Positions 1-11,946 are shown, counted from the first letter of the stretch. The stretch is 64,000 nt of DNA from Capitulum mitella (GCA_030062745.1 CP099846.1:27115201-27179200); one strand, 5' to 3'. Made by a program: numbers and translations. Notes: generated from the sequence alone by a model not told the origin.

Positions 1-1164
1 AATGAAATTCTATTATATTATATACCATATATTATACATTAGATTCTATTATATATACACAACATACTCATGTTGTGTGTACCATATACGTGATTCCATC
101 ATTTACGACATTCAAGAAACGTCTGGAAAGCCACGTTACAGAAAGCCTACAGACCCCATAGTACAACTGGGTGGCCTCCGACGACGTGAAGAAATCTCAG
201 ATCCTCGGAACCTTAATAACCTCATCAATTGCCCTGGGCCGTTTATGAGCTGTGGATGCCTCCTGACATGTTTTTGAGTACTTTTATTGAATCCAGCGTC
301 CAAAATTACCTCAGAAACCCACAGACTCCGGTTTTAGAGCATAAGGAAACACAGGATCAACAGGATGTTATATAAGGTCGGTCTTATGACATGACCGGAG
401 TTAGGACCATAACCTGATTTGAAGCAACTTTGGGTTTCATGTTCTTATGCCTAGATCTGTCATTGTCTCACGACATAAACTAGAGGGATATAGCTGGACA
501 TCTGGCTCTGAACTCAGCTTCTACCACGGTGGCCTTGCATGACCTCAGGTGACCTAAGGCCATTCCACAGCTTGAAAGCGTCTTAATGCAATTTTGGGCT
601 CCAAATCGGCTTCAGTGCCTATTTTTACACCAAGGAATATTGAAACGAAGTTTTAGATTTCTTTTTGCCAGCGCACCTCTAACTGTGCCCTGGCTTGATT
701 TCATAATCCTTCATGTGGGTGAACACTGTCGTATCCAACGCATTCCTTAGCACAGAAATGAATTCCAGGTGTCAACGGGTCAAAGAAACAGTTCTAGACC
801 GTCAGAAATAGGGAAATTGGGCGGAAACTGGGCTGTCCTTAGGTCGCTGACCTTCATCCTTGACAACAAATTAGAGACAGCGCAATTCTTAGGAATATCC
901 CAACTCCTATCCAGCAAAGTTGCAGGTCGATCAGTCGCACGGTGCGGTTCGCAAAAAACTTTTTTAAAAGATCGGAGGTTGACCTGTTTCACGTGACCTA
1001 GGTAAATGGCCTGACATGACCGGAAGTTGAAAAATGACATGAAAAAGACCTAGAAAAAGTTACTGAAAACTTCAGCGCGTTGGGCGCATTATTACCAAAG
1101 TCCTTAGGCGGGAGGCGGGGAGGTTGTCGAAACACTTCTTTCGGCTGGGCAAGGGCTATTTTTA
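1..1164. other. No gene recognised; AT-rich start, TGACCT-rich DNA
   Basis: The first ~110 bases are AT-rich with repeated short TATA-like words. From about 530 onward the DNA carries scattered TGACCT/AGGTCA words of the kind also found inside the transposon-like elements of this window, so part of it may be old repeat. All open frames here are short, on both strands, and show no family features. Confidence 0.5.
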
Positions 1165-2385
1165 TTAACGTCATTCCCGTGCCCAAAACCCTAGGAAGCA
1201 TTTGCGTATGGAGGGGGTGGGGTATTCGGCTACCCCTGAGATCTCGAGTACTGCCCGTCCGATCTGATCGCAGCAAACGGCACTCCATTCACCAAGGCGT
1301 AAAGTACACTTTTGTGATAAAAGTTTTGAAAATCTTGTACGAGGATACAGGGAGGAAGTTATAAAGGGGTATTTTTGACTTCTTATAACATCAATGTTTT
1401 TGAGCCGATTTCGATGCAAATCGCATGAAATCAGAGTTCATCGAAGCAGCTTTCCCTTTGGCCGAAACATGAGGAATTTTGGACGAAATCATACAGACAT
1501 TCACATGGCTTGTAAAATGGGAGAAATATTTTTATGTTTGAAAGTAAATGAACACAAAAGTCGAAAATACCTTTTTAACTTTTATTAGCTATGTTGTACT
1601 GCAGAATTACAAATTGTTTTACATTGTTTGTTTAATGATGGCAAAGGCGGCGCCAACTACATGAAAAAAGGAAACGTTGTGGTGTCATGATACGACCTTT
1701 GATCTCAAATGAGCTAAGATGCTCTCAAGGTCACATAAAATGCTTTTTGGGCTCATTTCATAGTGTTTTACAAACGTTTCCAGTCATCTGAATTGATATT
1801 TTTTAATGACATTTGACAATTGACATCTGAATTGACCGTATTTCTAAGTCCTGTTTATGCCCGTCGTGGCATAGGGTATATACGCGGACAATTTAGGTCT
1901 TCGCTGCGTGGCACGACAAACCTAAAACTTAAGACACAAGTATGAGGCAGTCCAATGATTCAAACTTATATCGGAGTTTTGGTTGAAAAAATCGGCTAAA
2001 AATATTAACTTCATATAAAATTTTGACTTTTATGACTCTGAAATGACCTTTTAAGGCACCCTCAGACAAACAAAAATATCCTCGTATGCCTTCCCAGATA
2101 TTTACCTACACATCCATAAAGTTTTAAGTTCTATCTCAAAATCGCCATTATTGGCAGCCTTTGTCCTTTTTCTTTGGACAGGGCCAAAAATGACCTGAGA
2201 GGGTTTCCAAAAACTTGGCCTGACTTCATGTCTATTCAAAATGAAATTACAAAAATTTGACATAATACGTAGGAAGAATGCATAGGGAACGAAATGAAGT
2301 TTCTGAAGCCTCTTCAAAAACTGCAGAAATGACAAGTTCAAAAAAGGGCTTCTGAAAGCCCTCCCCCACGCGGGGATAGGGTTAA
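1165..2385 (+). mobile_element. Degenerate TTAA-flanked non-autonomous element (copy 1)
   Basis: This is a diverged relative of the better-preserved element at 6485-7706. The left edge reads TTAA followed by CGTCATTCCCG, and the right edge reads CGGGGATAGGGTTAA. Just inside the left end is the shared CCCTGAGATCTCGAG word, followed by a shared stretch near TTTTTGACTTCTTATAAC. No transposase is visible, so it is non-autonomous. The TTAA flanks and CCCT/AGGG ends suggest piggyBac-type mobilisation; that is inference from the termini only. Confidence 0.6.
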
Positions 2386-3481
2386 CTTACATCATTATGT
2401 TACATGGATTAATGCTGAATGTTAGTGTTCAGGAGGAGCGGGTGCAGTGCACCAAGCGCGTTTAAATGATTCCTACGTCCGTGTAAGCCCAAGACGTAAT
2501 CGGCGACTATCTTAGCTTTGCCGCTGAAGGAATACTGCTAATTCGCATTTTTCCATATTTTATGAATAAGCATCTCTAATACAATATAGTACAATATATC
2601 GATAATACAAAAGCATCGCTAACTGCTCCACTTAGTCAGGTTTCCTTCTAGCTCGTAGCCTGAATGACAGGCTACTACAAAAAAAAAACAAATCAGGTGC
2701 GTACATAACCCTCGGTTTAGTTCAGTTCAGGGTTAAAGCCATTAAAGCCAGTGGCGTACTGGGGTTAAAAGTCACTGGGCCAAAACCCTCGTCTTGGGCG
2801 GCATAGATGTTCTTACTGGGAATGATGACTGGAAGCCATGAATCCGCCGGGGGCGCGCTGTCGGCTATCATTAAACCTCGTCCTGCCTTTTATGGCGACA
2901 ACGGTTCCTCATGCACGGAAGTTATCACCGGGGATAACTTCCGCCCATGAAATTGCCCCTGGAAGTTCAGGAGCAATTCTAAGGAATGGAAAGGCTCCCG
3001 AGGCTTAAAATGATTCCCGAAACTTGAAAGGGAGGCCCAAGGCTTGGAAAAACGCCCCAGGTCTGGCCGGGCGACCCCAGCATGCAATGTCGCTCGTGAA
3101 GAACCGCTACCTATGTTGACTTTGTTTCCTTCTCCCCCGTCAATTTCTAAATCCGTCACTGTTTGCCCAGATAAGCCATGAGGACATTTGCCGCTGCATT
3201 CACCAGTGTTGTCGAGTCGCGCCCAGTCCGGCGTTCCGTTCTCCAGTCGCCTCCGCCGGCGGACGTCTGGAGAAACGTGGCGCGATTAACCTCGACCGCG
3301 GTGGGAGCCGTCGTGCGGCGGCGGGCGTGGCGGCCGGCCGCCGGGCCGTGAAAGTGAGCCACGCGACACAGTTAGCCGACCCGCCCCCGGTCACCGGCGA
3401 AGGCTGGCGGTCGCCGGCCTTCGACGAGGCGAGGCGGCGGCGACGGCCGGACAGTCTCAGCCGCGCCGCCCGCCCGCCACC
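2386..3481. other. Intergenic; upstream region of the chitin-binding gene
   Basis: No gene is recognised. A short perfect inverted repeat (GTAGCCTG, 5-base loop, CAGGCTAC) lies near 2657-2677. From about 3200 the base composition shifts sharply to GC- and CpG-rich and stays so through the downstream coding region, which is consistent with the promoter and 5' UTR of the gene starting at 3482. No convincing TATA box is seen. Confidence 0.45.
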
Positions 3482-4219
3482 ATGTCCGCTCGCGCCGTTC
3501 TCCTGTCGCTGCTCGCGATCGCCGCGCCCGCCGCCGGCCAGCTGACCGGCTGCGAGTACGCCGAGGGCCTGCAGACTTACCCCGACCCGAGCGGCTGCGA
3601 CCGCTACTACAAGTGCGCCAACGGCACGCTCACGCAGGAGACGTGCGCCGACGGCCTGCTGTTCTCGGGCGCCGGCGCTGTGCACGACAACTGCGACTAC
3701 TACTGGCGCGTCGACTGCGGCGAGCGACCGCACGAGGAGCGCGCGCCGCGCGGCGGCGCCTGCCCCTACGAGTTCGGCCTGTTCGCGTCCGGCGACGGCT
3801 GCGTCGACTACTTCGTCAAGTGCGTGTACGGCGAACCGCAGCCGGAGCTGTGCCCCGAGGGGCTGGCCTACGACGAGCGCGCGCACGCCTGCAACTGGCC
3901 CGACCTCCTGCCCGAGTGCTCCGTCGGCGACGCCGAGCAGCTGGTCGGCTACTCGTGCCCGGAGCAGATCCCGGCCGGCTCGGCGTCCCTCCGGTTTGGG
4001 CCGTTCCCGCGCTTCGCCACCGGCGACTGCGGCCGCCTGGTGACCTGCGTCAACTACTACCCGCGCCTCACCAACTGCCCGGCCGGCAAGGCGGTCGACG
4101 AGAACTCGCTGACCTGCGTCGACGCCGAGCTGGTGCAGGGCTGCGGCTACGGGCCGCCGGCCGGCCCCGGCCCCGTGCCCGGCTACGTCGCCGCCGACGC
4201 GCCGTTCGGCTTCAACTAG
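3482..4219 (+). CDS. Secreted three-domain chitin-binding cuticle protein (CPAP3/obstructor-like)
   Basis: Encodes 245 residues in one uninterrupted frame. Residues 1-20 form a typical signal peptide (charged start, leucine/alanine core, AAG-Q end). Three peritrophin-A (ChtBD2) domains follow, each with six cysteines: about residues 24-79, 94-146 and 159-221. Conserved aromatic residues sit near the third cysteines (RYYKC, DYFVKC). A short Gly/Pro-rich tail ends in PFGFN. Proteins with this three-domain layout bind chitin in the procuticle or tracheal cuticle of arthropods. The start codon has a strong context (GCCACC before ATG). No intron is seen, although CPAP3 genes are often split, so it may be a derived intronless or retrocopy locus; the open frame is complete. 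The exact obstructor subfamily (Gasp, obst-A, -B, -E) is not assigned. Confidence 0.93.
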   Translation: MSARAVLLSLLAIAAPAAGQLTGCEYAEGLQTYPDPSGCDRYYKCANGTLTQETCADGLLFSGAGAVHDNCDYYWRVDCGERPHEERAPRGGACPYEFGLFASGDGCVDYFVKCVYGEPQPELCPEGLAYDERAHACNWPDLLPECSVGDAEQLVGYSCPEQIPAGSASLRFGPFPRFATGDCGRLVTCVNYYPRLTNCPAGKAVDENSLTCVDAELVQGCGYGPPAGPGPVPGYVAADAPFGFN

Positions 4220-5030
4220 GCGGCGCCGGCGGCGCCGGCGGCGATGGGGTTCCGCCCGACGCCGTTGGCCGTCGGGCCTCTCGACTGGTCCCCTCGACTG
4301 GCGGGGACCAGTCGAGATAACTGCAGCTGCAGCAGAGATAGCTGATTCCCGCGACGACGCTGAGCTTGCGCATCACCAGCGCGTCCCGGCGCTGCGCTCT
4401 CGAACCGTCCCGTCGACGCCGTCCGTCCCCACTTCGCGCCCACGCCGGTCCTGCAACCTCTACGACCGACGTCTCACGACCGACCTCGTCGACGGCGACT
4501 CTGCGTCGTCCCGGCGTCCTTGCGCGGGCCGGTCTGACGTCGAACAACGAGAACGACTGGTCGGCCGCGTTATGACAGTTGGCCGGCGATTGTGTCATCG
4601 GCCGCTCCGGCGCGCGTCGGCGAACGGTCCGGTCAGGTCGGATTTGTTCCCCGGTTGCACAACCGGCTGTGGCCTATGCAACTGGGCCGTGCAGGGATTC
4701 CGAGCCACTGAAATCGGCCGAGGTGTCCACTTTCTTGCTGCTCACCTTCAAAAGACAACGCTCTCTGTTTCGTAGGCGAGGGATGTTTTTCCCTTGGATG
4801 TGTCAATAGCCAACCACTTTGACTGACGTTGCCAGTGGCGGTTTTACGCTTTACATATGTTTGCAATTGGTATTATGCGCGCACTATGACCGCACAGTTA
4901 TGTCGTTCTGACTGGATGGTGTAAAAATAATGTAAATATTTGTCAGATTGTCTGGACTGTGTGATGGTGGAAGGATGGTCATGTCGGTACAGTTTTATGT
5001 AAATTATTTATTTGCAATGTTTGAAATAAA
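4220..5030 (+). other. Probable 3' UTR of the chitin-binding gene
   Basis: The GC-rich composition continues to about 4600 and then relaxes. No further frame is convincing. The stretch ends at a canonical polyadenylation hexamer, so I read it as 3' UTR. This is inference from position and composition. Confidence 0.4.
5025..5030 (+). terminator. Candidate polyadenylation signal for the chitin-binding gene
   Basis: AATAAA lies about 0.8 kb after the stop codon at 4217-4219, in AT-rich DNA. It is the first strong hexamer I noticed downstream on this strand. Confidence 0.4.
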
Positions 5031-6484
5031 AATATGACGATATATGCAAAGCCCTTTTACAAAATGAATAGGAATGTTCTTTTGCCTCAACCTGACTGTG
5101 CAGACATGGGCAACCTGAAGGCAGTTCGTCTTTTCCGTTCCATCTAGCGCCAGATTCTAGGAAACTGTGCAGCATGGCGTTTCGAACAAAGAACAAAACA
5201 GATGGGCTTCATTCATTTCCCTGCTGGCTTTTCAGACTGTTGTCAAGTTTGCACTTCGTCCCTCGGCTGGTCTCCGGATCAGAGGCCTTCAGAAGGCGAC
5301 AGACAGCTGGCGAGCTCCGGGATAACGCGCCTGAACAATCGCGGAAAAGACCTCCACGAATGACCTTTATCTGGGGCACTGCGACGCGGTAAGCCCGGCG
5401 GCCAGTCACCACAAGGCTGGGCCAGAGCCATTAGGCTCATGGGTCGAATGGTTCTATCGAATTGCCTCTGCCCGTGCAAAATAGAGACAGAGATAAGGAG
5501 CAGCGATGTAGGTAGAAGAACGAGAGCAAAAGAGGAATACAGCCTATTCTTTTTCAATAATCTTAGACTACTTTGAGCGTATACATTTTTCGATGAAAAG
5601 GTTCCTCTGCCTGCGAGTCTGAAGTCATTTGCACTTTCAGATCAGGTTTTCCGACAGCCTATGTCATGATTAAGTTGGTTCGGAGTATAGGTATAAGGCA
5701 GCCGGCGACCTCGCCTGCTATTGCGCCAGCCCAGCGGCCGTCCCCGGCAGCATCGGGGACTGGGCCCGGGCCCGCGTTATCGTACAGCGGCAGGGTGACG
5801 GTGGTCGACGGCGACCTTAAGCAGTGATTATGATTTTTTTTTCAATTTACACTACTAACTACTAAAGCCCCGGCACCAACACTACTAGCTACTAAAATGC
5901 AACATTTAAAAAAAGATTAGAAAGCAAAATAATGCAAAAATCTATGAGCCTAGCATGGTATGGTATTGTACAAATCAGGTGCATCTACATACAGATATGA
6001 CTATTACGCACCTACTTCAGTATGAGATGAAAATGGGAAAGTAGGACTGAGATGACGTTTATATGGTTTGATGTTGTAAAAAGCCCAAATATTTCGATAC
6101 GATCTGCTGTGCCTTCTTTAGTGGGATCAGTGACTGTTTAGTGATCAAAAACTTCGATAATATGAAACCCATATGCTCACGTTTACCCCAGAACAACTTA
6201 ACATTCGCCTACTGAGTCAAAATGTCAACAGACTTAAACTAAGTCAGGACTTCCGTCAAATTAGCAACGGCATTGACGAAACTCGTTACGACAGCCGCGA
6301 CGACAGCGAATGTCCAAATCACTCAACGTACAGACATCAAAGAAAATTTAGACAAAAAATTGTAGTAGAAACAAATGATCGGGTAAGGATAAACTCTCCG
6401 CTCATGGTCTGACCGGTATCCTAGGTCGAAATGTCCGGTTCCATTTTGCATCCTGATTGCTTTTACGAGCCGTTGCGACATAAC
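5031..6484. other. Intergenic, nothing recognised
   Basis: The open frames are short and lack recognisable domains. A GC-rich patch around 5700-5815 is unexplained. No RNA gene or repeat family was recognised. Confidence 0.4.
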
Positions 6485-7706
6485 TTAACCCTATTCCCGG
6501 AGGGCTAGACGGTATGGCCGATTCCCGGCAGGGGGGGGGGGGCGGATTCGGCCCCCCCCCCTGAGATCTCGAGAACTACTTATCCGATTTCATCGCAACA
6601 AACGACAATCGATTTGCCGTGATGTGAACTACATTTTGATAAAAAGAAATTTTCAAAATTTTGAAATTTGTGGATACAGGGGGGCAAAAATGTCAAAATG
6701 GGGGGTACTTTTTGACTTCTTATAACTCCGTTGTTTATGGACCGATTTCGATGAAACTGGCATCAATCGAGAGATTATGGATAGGGCTTTTACCATGGGT
6801 CCGCAAATCTGAAATTTTGGGAAAATTCATGGGCGTTCACAGGGTTTCAAAAATAGGGGGATTAGTTTTCCAATAACGGAATGAACAAAAGAGGCCAAAA
6901 CACTTTTTTAGCTTCTGCTAGTCATGTTATGCTAAAGAAATACAAATCGCATTACAATGTTTGTATAATGTTAGCATAGGCGGTGCCAGGGACATAAAAA
7001 AGGGGGAACTGTCATGGTCACACGTTTCTCAGATCAACTTGTGACCTTTGACCTTAAATGACCTCCAGTGACCTTGGGGTCACCTGGAATGATGTCGTGT
7101 GCATTTAATATTATCTGTAAACGTTTTTAATCGATTAAATTCACTCTATTCCAAAAAATTCATTTTTTGGCTTTTGCGATATAGGGTACGTGCACTGACA
7201 TTTTAGGTCATAGCTCCGTGACCTGACCTGATATCAAGCTGAAGCTTGGTACACAAGTAGAGGGCATCTTCCTACGTCATATATATTCCGGGTTTGGCAT
7301 TTGAAAGAACGGCGCCGAAGTTATTGCGAAAAAACAAATTTTGACTTTTGACCTTGACCTGACCTTGTAAAGTGACCTCAGACAAACAAAATTACATATG
7401 CACATTGCCCAACTATTTAGCTATATATTCATATAAGTTTTAAGTTTTATCTTAAAAACTCTGTTTTTGGCAGACATTTTCCTTTTACCCTCAACATTGC
7501 CAAAAATGACCTGAGGTGCCTCCCAAAAACGTTGCCTGGCTCCGCCCCTGAGCAAAACAGAATTTCGAAATTTTGTCACGGCGCGTAGAAGGAATAGCTA
7601 GGAAAAGTCACCAAGTTTCGTGAAGCTGCGTCAAAAAGCCTGGAATTGGCAAGCAAAAAACCCGAGGGGGGCGGATTCCGCCCCCCCCTGCCGGGAATAG
7701 GGTTAA
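6485..7706 (+). mobile_element. TTAA-flanked non-autonomous element (piggyBac-like MITE), copy 2
   Basis: The element is bounded by TTAA on both sides (6485-6488 and 7703-7706). The left end begins CCCTATTCCCGG and the right end is its complement, CCGGGAATAGGG. Inside each end is a G-run/C-run hairpin around CGGATTC, with a 9-bp stem near the right end. The left terminus contains an extra ~28-bp piece that repeats ATTCCCGG. The core is about 1.21 kb with no transposase frame. The TTAA target and CCCT start match piggyBac-type chemistry; the superfamily call is inference. The interior is dense in TGACCT hexamers. Relatives lie at 1165-2385, 58336-59149 and from 59161. Confidence 0.8.
7042..7074 (+). 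promoter_or_regulatory. Cluster of nuclear-receptor-type half-sites inside the TTAA element
   Basis: Four TGACCT hexamers occur in 33 bases. The first two are separated by one base (7042-7047 and 7049-7054) and form a perfect direct repeat with one-base spacing, the DR1 configuration bound by RXR/USP- and HNF4-type receptors. Another group sits at 7349-7378. Whether any receptor uses them is unknown; the motif may simply be part of the element's sequence. Confidence 0.35.
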
Positions 7707-8093
7707 ATGCGTGATTTCATTCGTCTGATCGATACATTGAAATAAAATAGAGCTGTACCAAGGCAATGAAAATGTTACCTGGTGGCTATAGCCCAATTTA
7801 GTCATGTATGAACAACCAGTGATTAATTAATGTTATTGTCTACCCAGATAGCTTGACGTTTGACTTCCTGTGCATGAATTCAGACGTTCATAATTCGGAT
7901 TTCAGCCAACGCGCTGAAAACGTACGTTTTGGACAACTACCACAACAGATGCCGCTGACTGACAAGCCCTGTGGAAACTCGATTACAATGGCACTCTTTC
8001 TGCAGCCACACATCACAAGACGACGGAAATGCATCAGCGGTGTGGCAAGACAATAAAAAGCTCTGTGTCGTATTTTAACCATATTAACTGGTA
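7707..8093. other. Intergenic, nothing recognised
   Basis: No coding frame, RNA gene or repeat family was recognised between the TTAA element and the TA microsatellite. Confidence 0.4.
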
Positions 8094-8094
8094 A

Positions 8095-8125
<31 letters not shown>

Positions 8126-8158
8126 TATATGTGTGTATATATATATATACATATATAT
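8094..8158. repeat. (TA)n-rich microsatellite
   Basis: An AT dinucleotide tract with a few C and G interruptions, about 65 bases. Confidence 0.95.
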
Positions 8159-8499
8159 TGCTGTTGACAATTATTATTCTTCTCCATATATGGTATATGT
8201 GGTATTTTAGCAATAACGTAATGGCCAGGTTGGTAACCTCCTTTTACGGGCTTAACGCAATTACGGAATGTTTTTCAACACTTGAGCTTTCCTAACAACC
8301 GATGGCAGACTTGCATGGTCGTGATTAGAGCAAAACGGCACCATATGTTTTGGTCCGGACTCGAAGTCTTACGTGGAGGTTTGCTTGTTCAAAACACTTT
8401 CACAGGCTGGCACATACGCTTTCAGGGAGGACCGAGGCGACGACTCGCACTCACAAAAGGGCGCCATTAGGACGTGTCCTACTCGCTGTGCGGAGACAT

Positions 8500-8828
8500 T
8501 GGGTCAGCTGGTTGGATGGTTTGAGTCAGGGTGCTCAGTCACTTGGGCGGAGGCGTCTGTTTGTTTAAGAATTAGGACGAACAGCCTGTTGGGTTCTTTT
8601 TAAGAGTTAGGACGCACAGCCACTCGGGTTTAGGTGTCCATTCTTGTGTGAAGTCCTGTGTCTCGTCTGGCGTAAGCCGGTCGTCTGGGCGGAGGCGTTC
8701 ATTGTCCAATCCACGCCACATCCTCGTATGTCACCGAGCGAAATCTGGCGACGTCGAAATTTCAACCCACAATCTTGCCATTATGAGTCCGAGTCTCTGT
8801 CCACTGAGTTGACGAGGAAGACACTGAA
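8500..8828 (-). mobile_element. tRNA-derived SINE with duplicated tail
   Basis: Read on the minus strand, the 5' part (about 8828-8741) looks like a tRNA. It has an A-box-like AACTCAGTGGACAGAG, a B-box-like GTGGGTTGAAATTTC, and tRNA-like spacing. Downstream come two tail units with the words GGCTGT and GTCCTAA, ending in AAACAAAC. The same tail occurs at 10.0, 25.6-25.8, 25.9 and 26.2 kb, so this is a dispersed family. Confidence 0.7.
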
Positions 8829-10022
8829 TCAACCGCCGGGCGTGTTTAATTATGTTAATTGTTTACTTGCATATGATACATATTAATTTACTTTAATGTG
8901 ATTGTTTAACGAGCACGATCAAACATCACGACCGTGCAAATGCTGCCGAACGTTGTTACCGGGAGGGCACCAGGGTCAAGGTCAAGGTCAGCAGACAGCA
9001 TGATGACACATTCCCGGGCCGGTATCGAGCCCGAGAGCTGCGCAACGCATGCGCCACAAATCATAAGACAATACCTAAAATTTTAACCTGGTGTCAAGAT
9101 GGTGTTCTTGGAGGGGAATTTCAGCCCCAGCCAGTGCCATGTCGCGGCAGGATCTTTCGTTTGAGCAATGTTTGATAATCGACATTTGTGCATTGAGTAG
9201 TTTTAATTCCCCGCGGCGAGAAGATAACGGTGCCGGAGTCTTTAACGTTGGGTCGAGTGTATGCCGGGAGCTCAGCCAGATCCGGATTCTCCCACAAATT
9301 ATTTCCGGCATCCCGGCTCACATGTGAGACAGTCACTACGACTCGTAGGTCATCATCAGCTGCAAAGTGGCTCGCACTAGGTTTGCCTAAAGTCGATGTC
9401 AAGCGGTGACTTTAAAAGGATTTCGACCTATGCTTAAATTAACATAACCACGGCTTTTTTTGTGAGCCGGTCGCTAAAACTTGCAAAGGTCGTTATCAGG
9501 ACGTTTAACGTTAACGGAAATGTTTACCTGTGGTTAAGGTCGTCCTGTGATACTTACGGGTTCAATATTTTTGGGAAAATGATCTCCTTGGCACCAAGTC
9601 TTTTGCTAATGAGTCCGTCACGGTGTTTTACAAAGATCGTCACCAGGGCGAGCGATTATCGGGAGGCTGGCGTCACCACCCGTTCTCAAATCCTGGGCCT
9701 GCAAAGGATCACGGATTACCCATACTGCAACTCGGGTGGTGCTTTTCGCTTGGAGTCAAGAAGGGGTGGTTTCTTTTGGTGATCATGGGTGATACCTGGG
9801 AACGATTTATACAGTAGGTAGGCTGCCTGGTAATACACCATTGGCAAGTCCAAAATATTCTACGCAGAATCGAGGAGGCCATTCATTGCGTAACATCACA
9901 ATAATGCACATGTAGCGGGCCAAAGGTGAGAAATAATTCAGCGCAGAGTTTCCTCCTCATGGGATGACAAAAACTTAACATTAAGCAGTTCGGGTTTGGG
10001 AAAGGGGGGCAGACAAAAGGTC
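8829..10022. other. Intergenic, nothing firmly recognised
   Basis: A B-box-like GGGCTCGATACC on the minus strand near 9020-9035 hints at another eroded tRNA-type SINE head, but the A-box is poor. No gene was recognised. Confidence 0.35.
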
Positions 10023-10110
10023 AGTGCAGTCGTTTGTTTCTTTGTTTGTTTGTAGGCTGGGACACACAACCTCCCGAAGTCAAGTCGTGTGTCTCGTCAG
10101 GCGTTGCAGC
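10023..10110 (-). mobile_element. SINE tail fragment
   Basis: Plus-strand GTTTGTTTGT followed by GGGACACACAACCTCC and GTGTGTCTCGTCAGGCG is the reverse complement of the tail found at 25.6-25.8 kb. No tRNA-like head is present here, so the copy is 5' truncated or eroded. Confidence 0.6.
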
Positions 10111-10437
10111 CGCGGATGGTGCAGTGCAGGGTTGCGGCACCCATATTCAAACCTGCTTCGGCAGTTTTAATGCAGCTCTTTGCCGCAGAATGGCACATGG
10201 TAGTGTTTACATGGCGGCAAGAATGACAAGGCTTGGCCTGGCGTCCCGTGGTCTCCTGTCGTCGTCGCGCTTCGTGGTCTTCCGCTTCGAGGAGGTCCGA
10301 TGAAGACGAAAAACCGTTTGACTGACCGCGTCATGGTGCTCTGGAAATTTGGACGGGGGCGTAAGGGTTTAAGGTTGAAACAATTCATTTTACGTGGGCG
10401 GTCACGCATGTTGTGCACACAATCTCCGCCATCACAC

Positions 10438-10438
10438 A

Positions 10439-10470
<32 letters not shown>
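10438..10470. repeat. (TA)n microsatellite
   Basis: A run of about 12 AT dinucleotides followed by a short imperfect extension. Confidence 0.95.
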
Positions 10471-11946
10471 ACAGAAGCCCGGTTGGGGTTGGGGAGGGGA
10501 AGATTGCTGCGGCCTAGAACTGAGAGACTTCAGTTCAGACTGTATACGATTCAGGCCTGAGGATTTCCGCACCCTGCTGAGATAATTACTCATCGTCAGC
10601 GTCTTAAGCCGCTCTATTCCGTCTCAGACAGCGAATCGCGACGAAGACGTGAGGGCGGCGAGCAGCTGGAAACGCCTAAGTTCCGGTTGGCGTCGCCCCA
10701 AAAAGGAAACCCAGCGCACGAGGGTTCGAATTCGGAACCCGGACGCCAATCTGATTCTCGTATGGGCGCCGACTGGTCTAAAAAGCGTCCCGCCGCGGCG
10801 CTGGCGCCGGCCTGGAGATGACCGGGACACGTTATGAAGTGGCAAGAAAGAGGTGAGCTGATAAACCTAGCCTGATGGGAGTGGGGGCCCGGGCGTGCAG
10901 ACGCACCGGCGGTGGCACGTTCCCAAAGAGTGCGCCTGACCGACTTCAAGGCATCTTGCTGCGATTTATTAACATTCACTTTTCCGTTTTCGAAGGCATC
11001 GTGGTTCCAACTGACATCGTCCATGGACGGGGCAGGGCCCAATGGATCCGACTCTTGGCACCAAAGTATAGTGAGCGCCGACGCACCGTTACCACTCCCT
11101 TTGCTGCACTCCGGTACGGTGTTTTCGTGGAAAACATTCCGCTCTGGCTACCTCACGCCGTGGCTTTTTGGACAGTGGTAGGGTCGGGATCAAGCAGCCC
11201 CCAAAAATACTTTTTTTACCTGTCTGAGAGGGGCACATGTGTTCAAGGGAGGCAGCACGGTGGCAGCAGGAATGAATGGCAGAGGGACGGTGTGTCCTGC
11301 CCTTGAGGTTTGGGGAATGGATAAAAAGCAAGGCAACTGGGAACGGAAGGTGGCAGGGGACGGCGGCGCCGATCGATCGGCGGTGACCGGGGACAAAGCC
11401 GGCTATGGATCAGAACACTGGGCAGAGGACCGCTTTGGCGGCAATGGGGTCGCAAAGCGTTGAAAAGAAAGGAGCAGGGGTGCCGGCGCGAGACGGGATC
11501 ACGTCGCGTAGTCTTTCTTGACTAATAGTAGCTTATACCCTCCACTATCCTCATGGGGAAGACCGCAGGACAACAGAAAGTTCGTGCCACGTTTTCCCAC
11601 CACGGGATAAAACGTGATGGCATGAGGGTTCCCAGCAAAGAGCAGTCCAGGCGGTTTTCCGAACAAAACGCAAAACACGCCGTCAGGAAAACACAAACAT
11701 GTTTTTTCCGCATCACGCAGGACTGCGGCCGAATCGCAGCGCTCTTGCGTCACAGCCGGCCCGGCGGGCCGCGTCCGGGTCACAAGGTCAGCGCCGCGCA
11801 GGCGAACGCACCGGCGTGACGTGCGCTGTGACGCAGGTTTCATGAGCTTCCGCCGGGCGCGCACGGGTGCCCGCAAACGGAAGCCTGGTCCGGCGGCCAA
11901 GCGGCAGTTCTCAGCGGGCCGCTGCGTCTCCGCCCGGCCACCAGAT
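10471..11946. other. Intergenic, no gene accepted
   Basis: Several open frames of 80-155 codons occur on both strands in this moderately GC-rich stretch, but none shows a signal peptide, domain or conserved motif. A segment near 11750-11820 (GCGTCACA...AAGGTCAGCG) weakly resembles the region upstream of the IGFBP-domain gene at 15.9 kb and may be the decayed promoter of the pseudogene that follows. Confidence 0.4.

Noticed and set aside
3200..3886. Long minus-strand open frame (228 codons) over the chitin-binding gene
   Set aside because: It is antisense to a clear secreted domain protein in GC-rich DNA and has no domain of its own.
9003..9066. Possible tRNA gene or SINE head on the minus strand
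   Set aside because: The B-box is good (GGGCTCGATACC) but the A-box is poor and no cloverleaf can be formed by eye.
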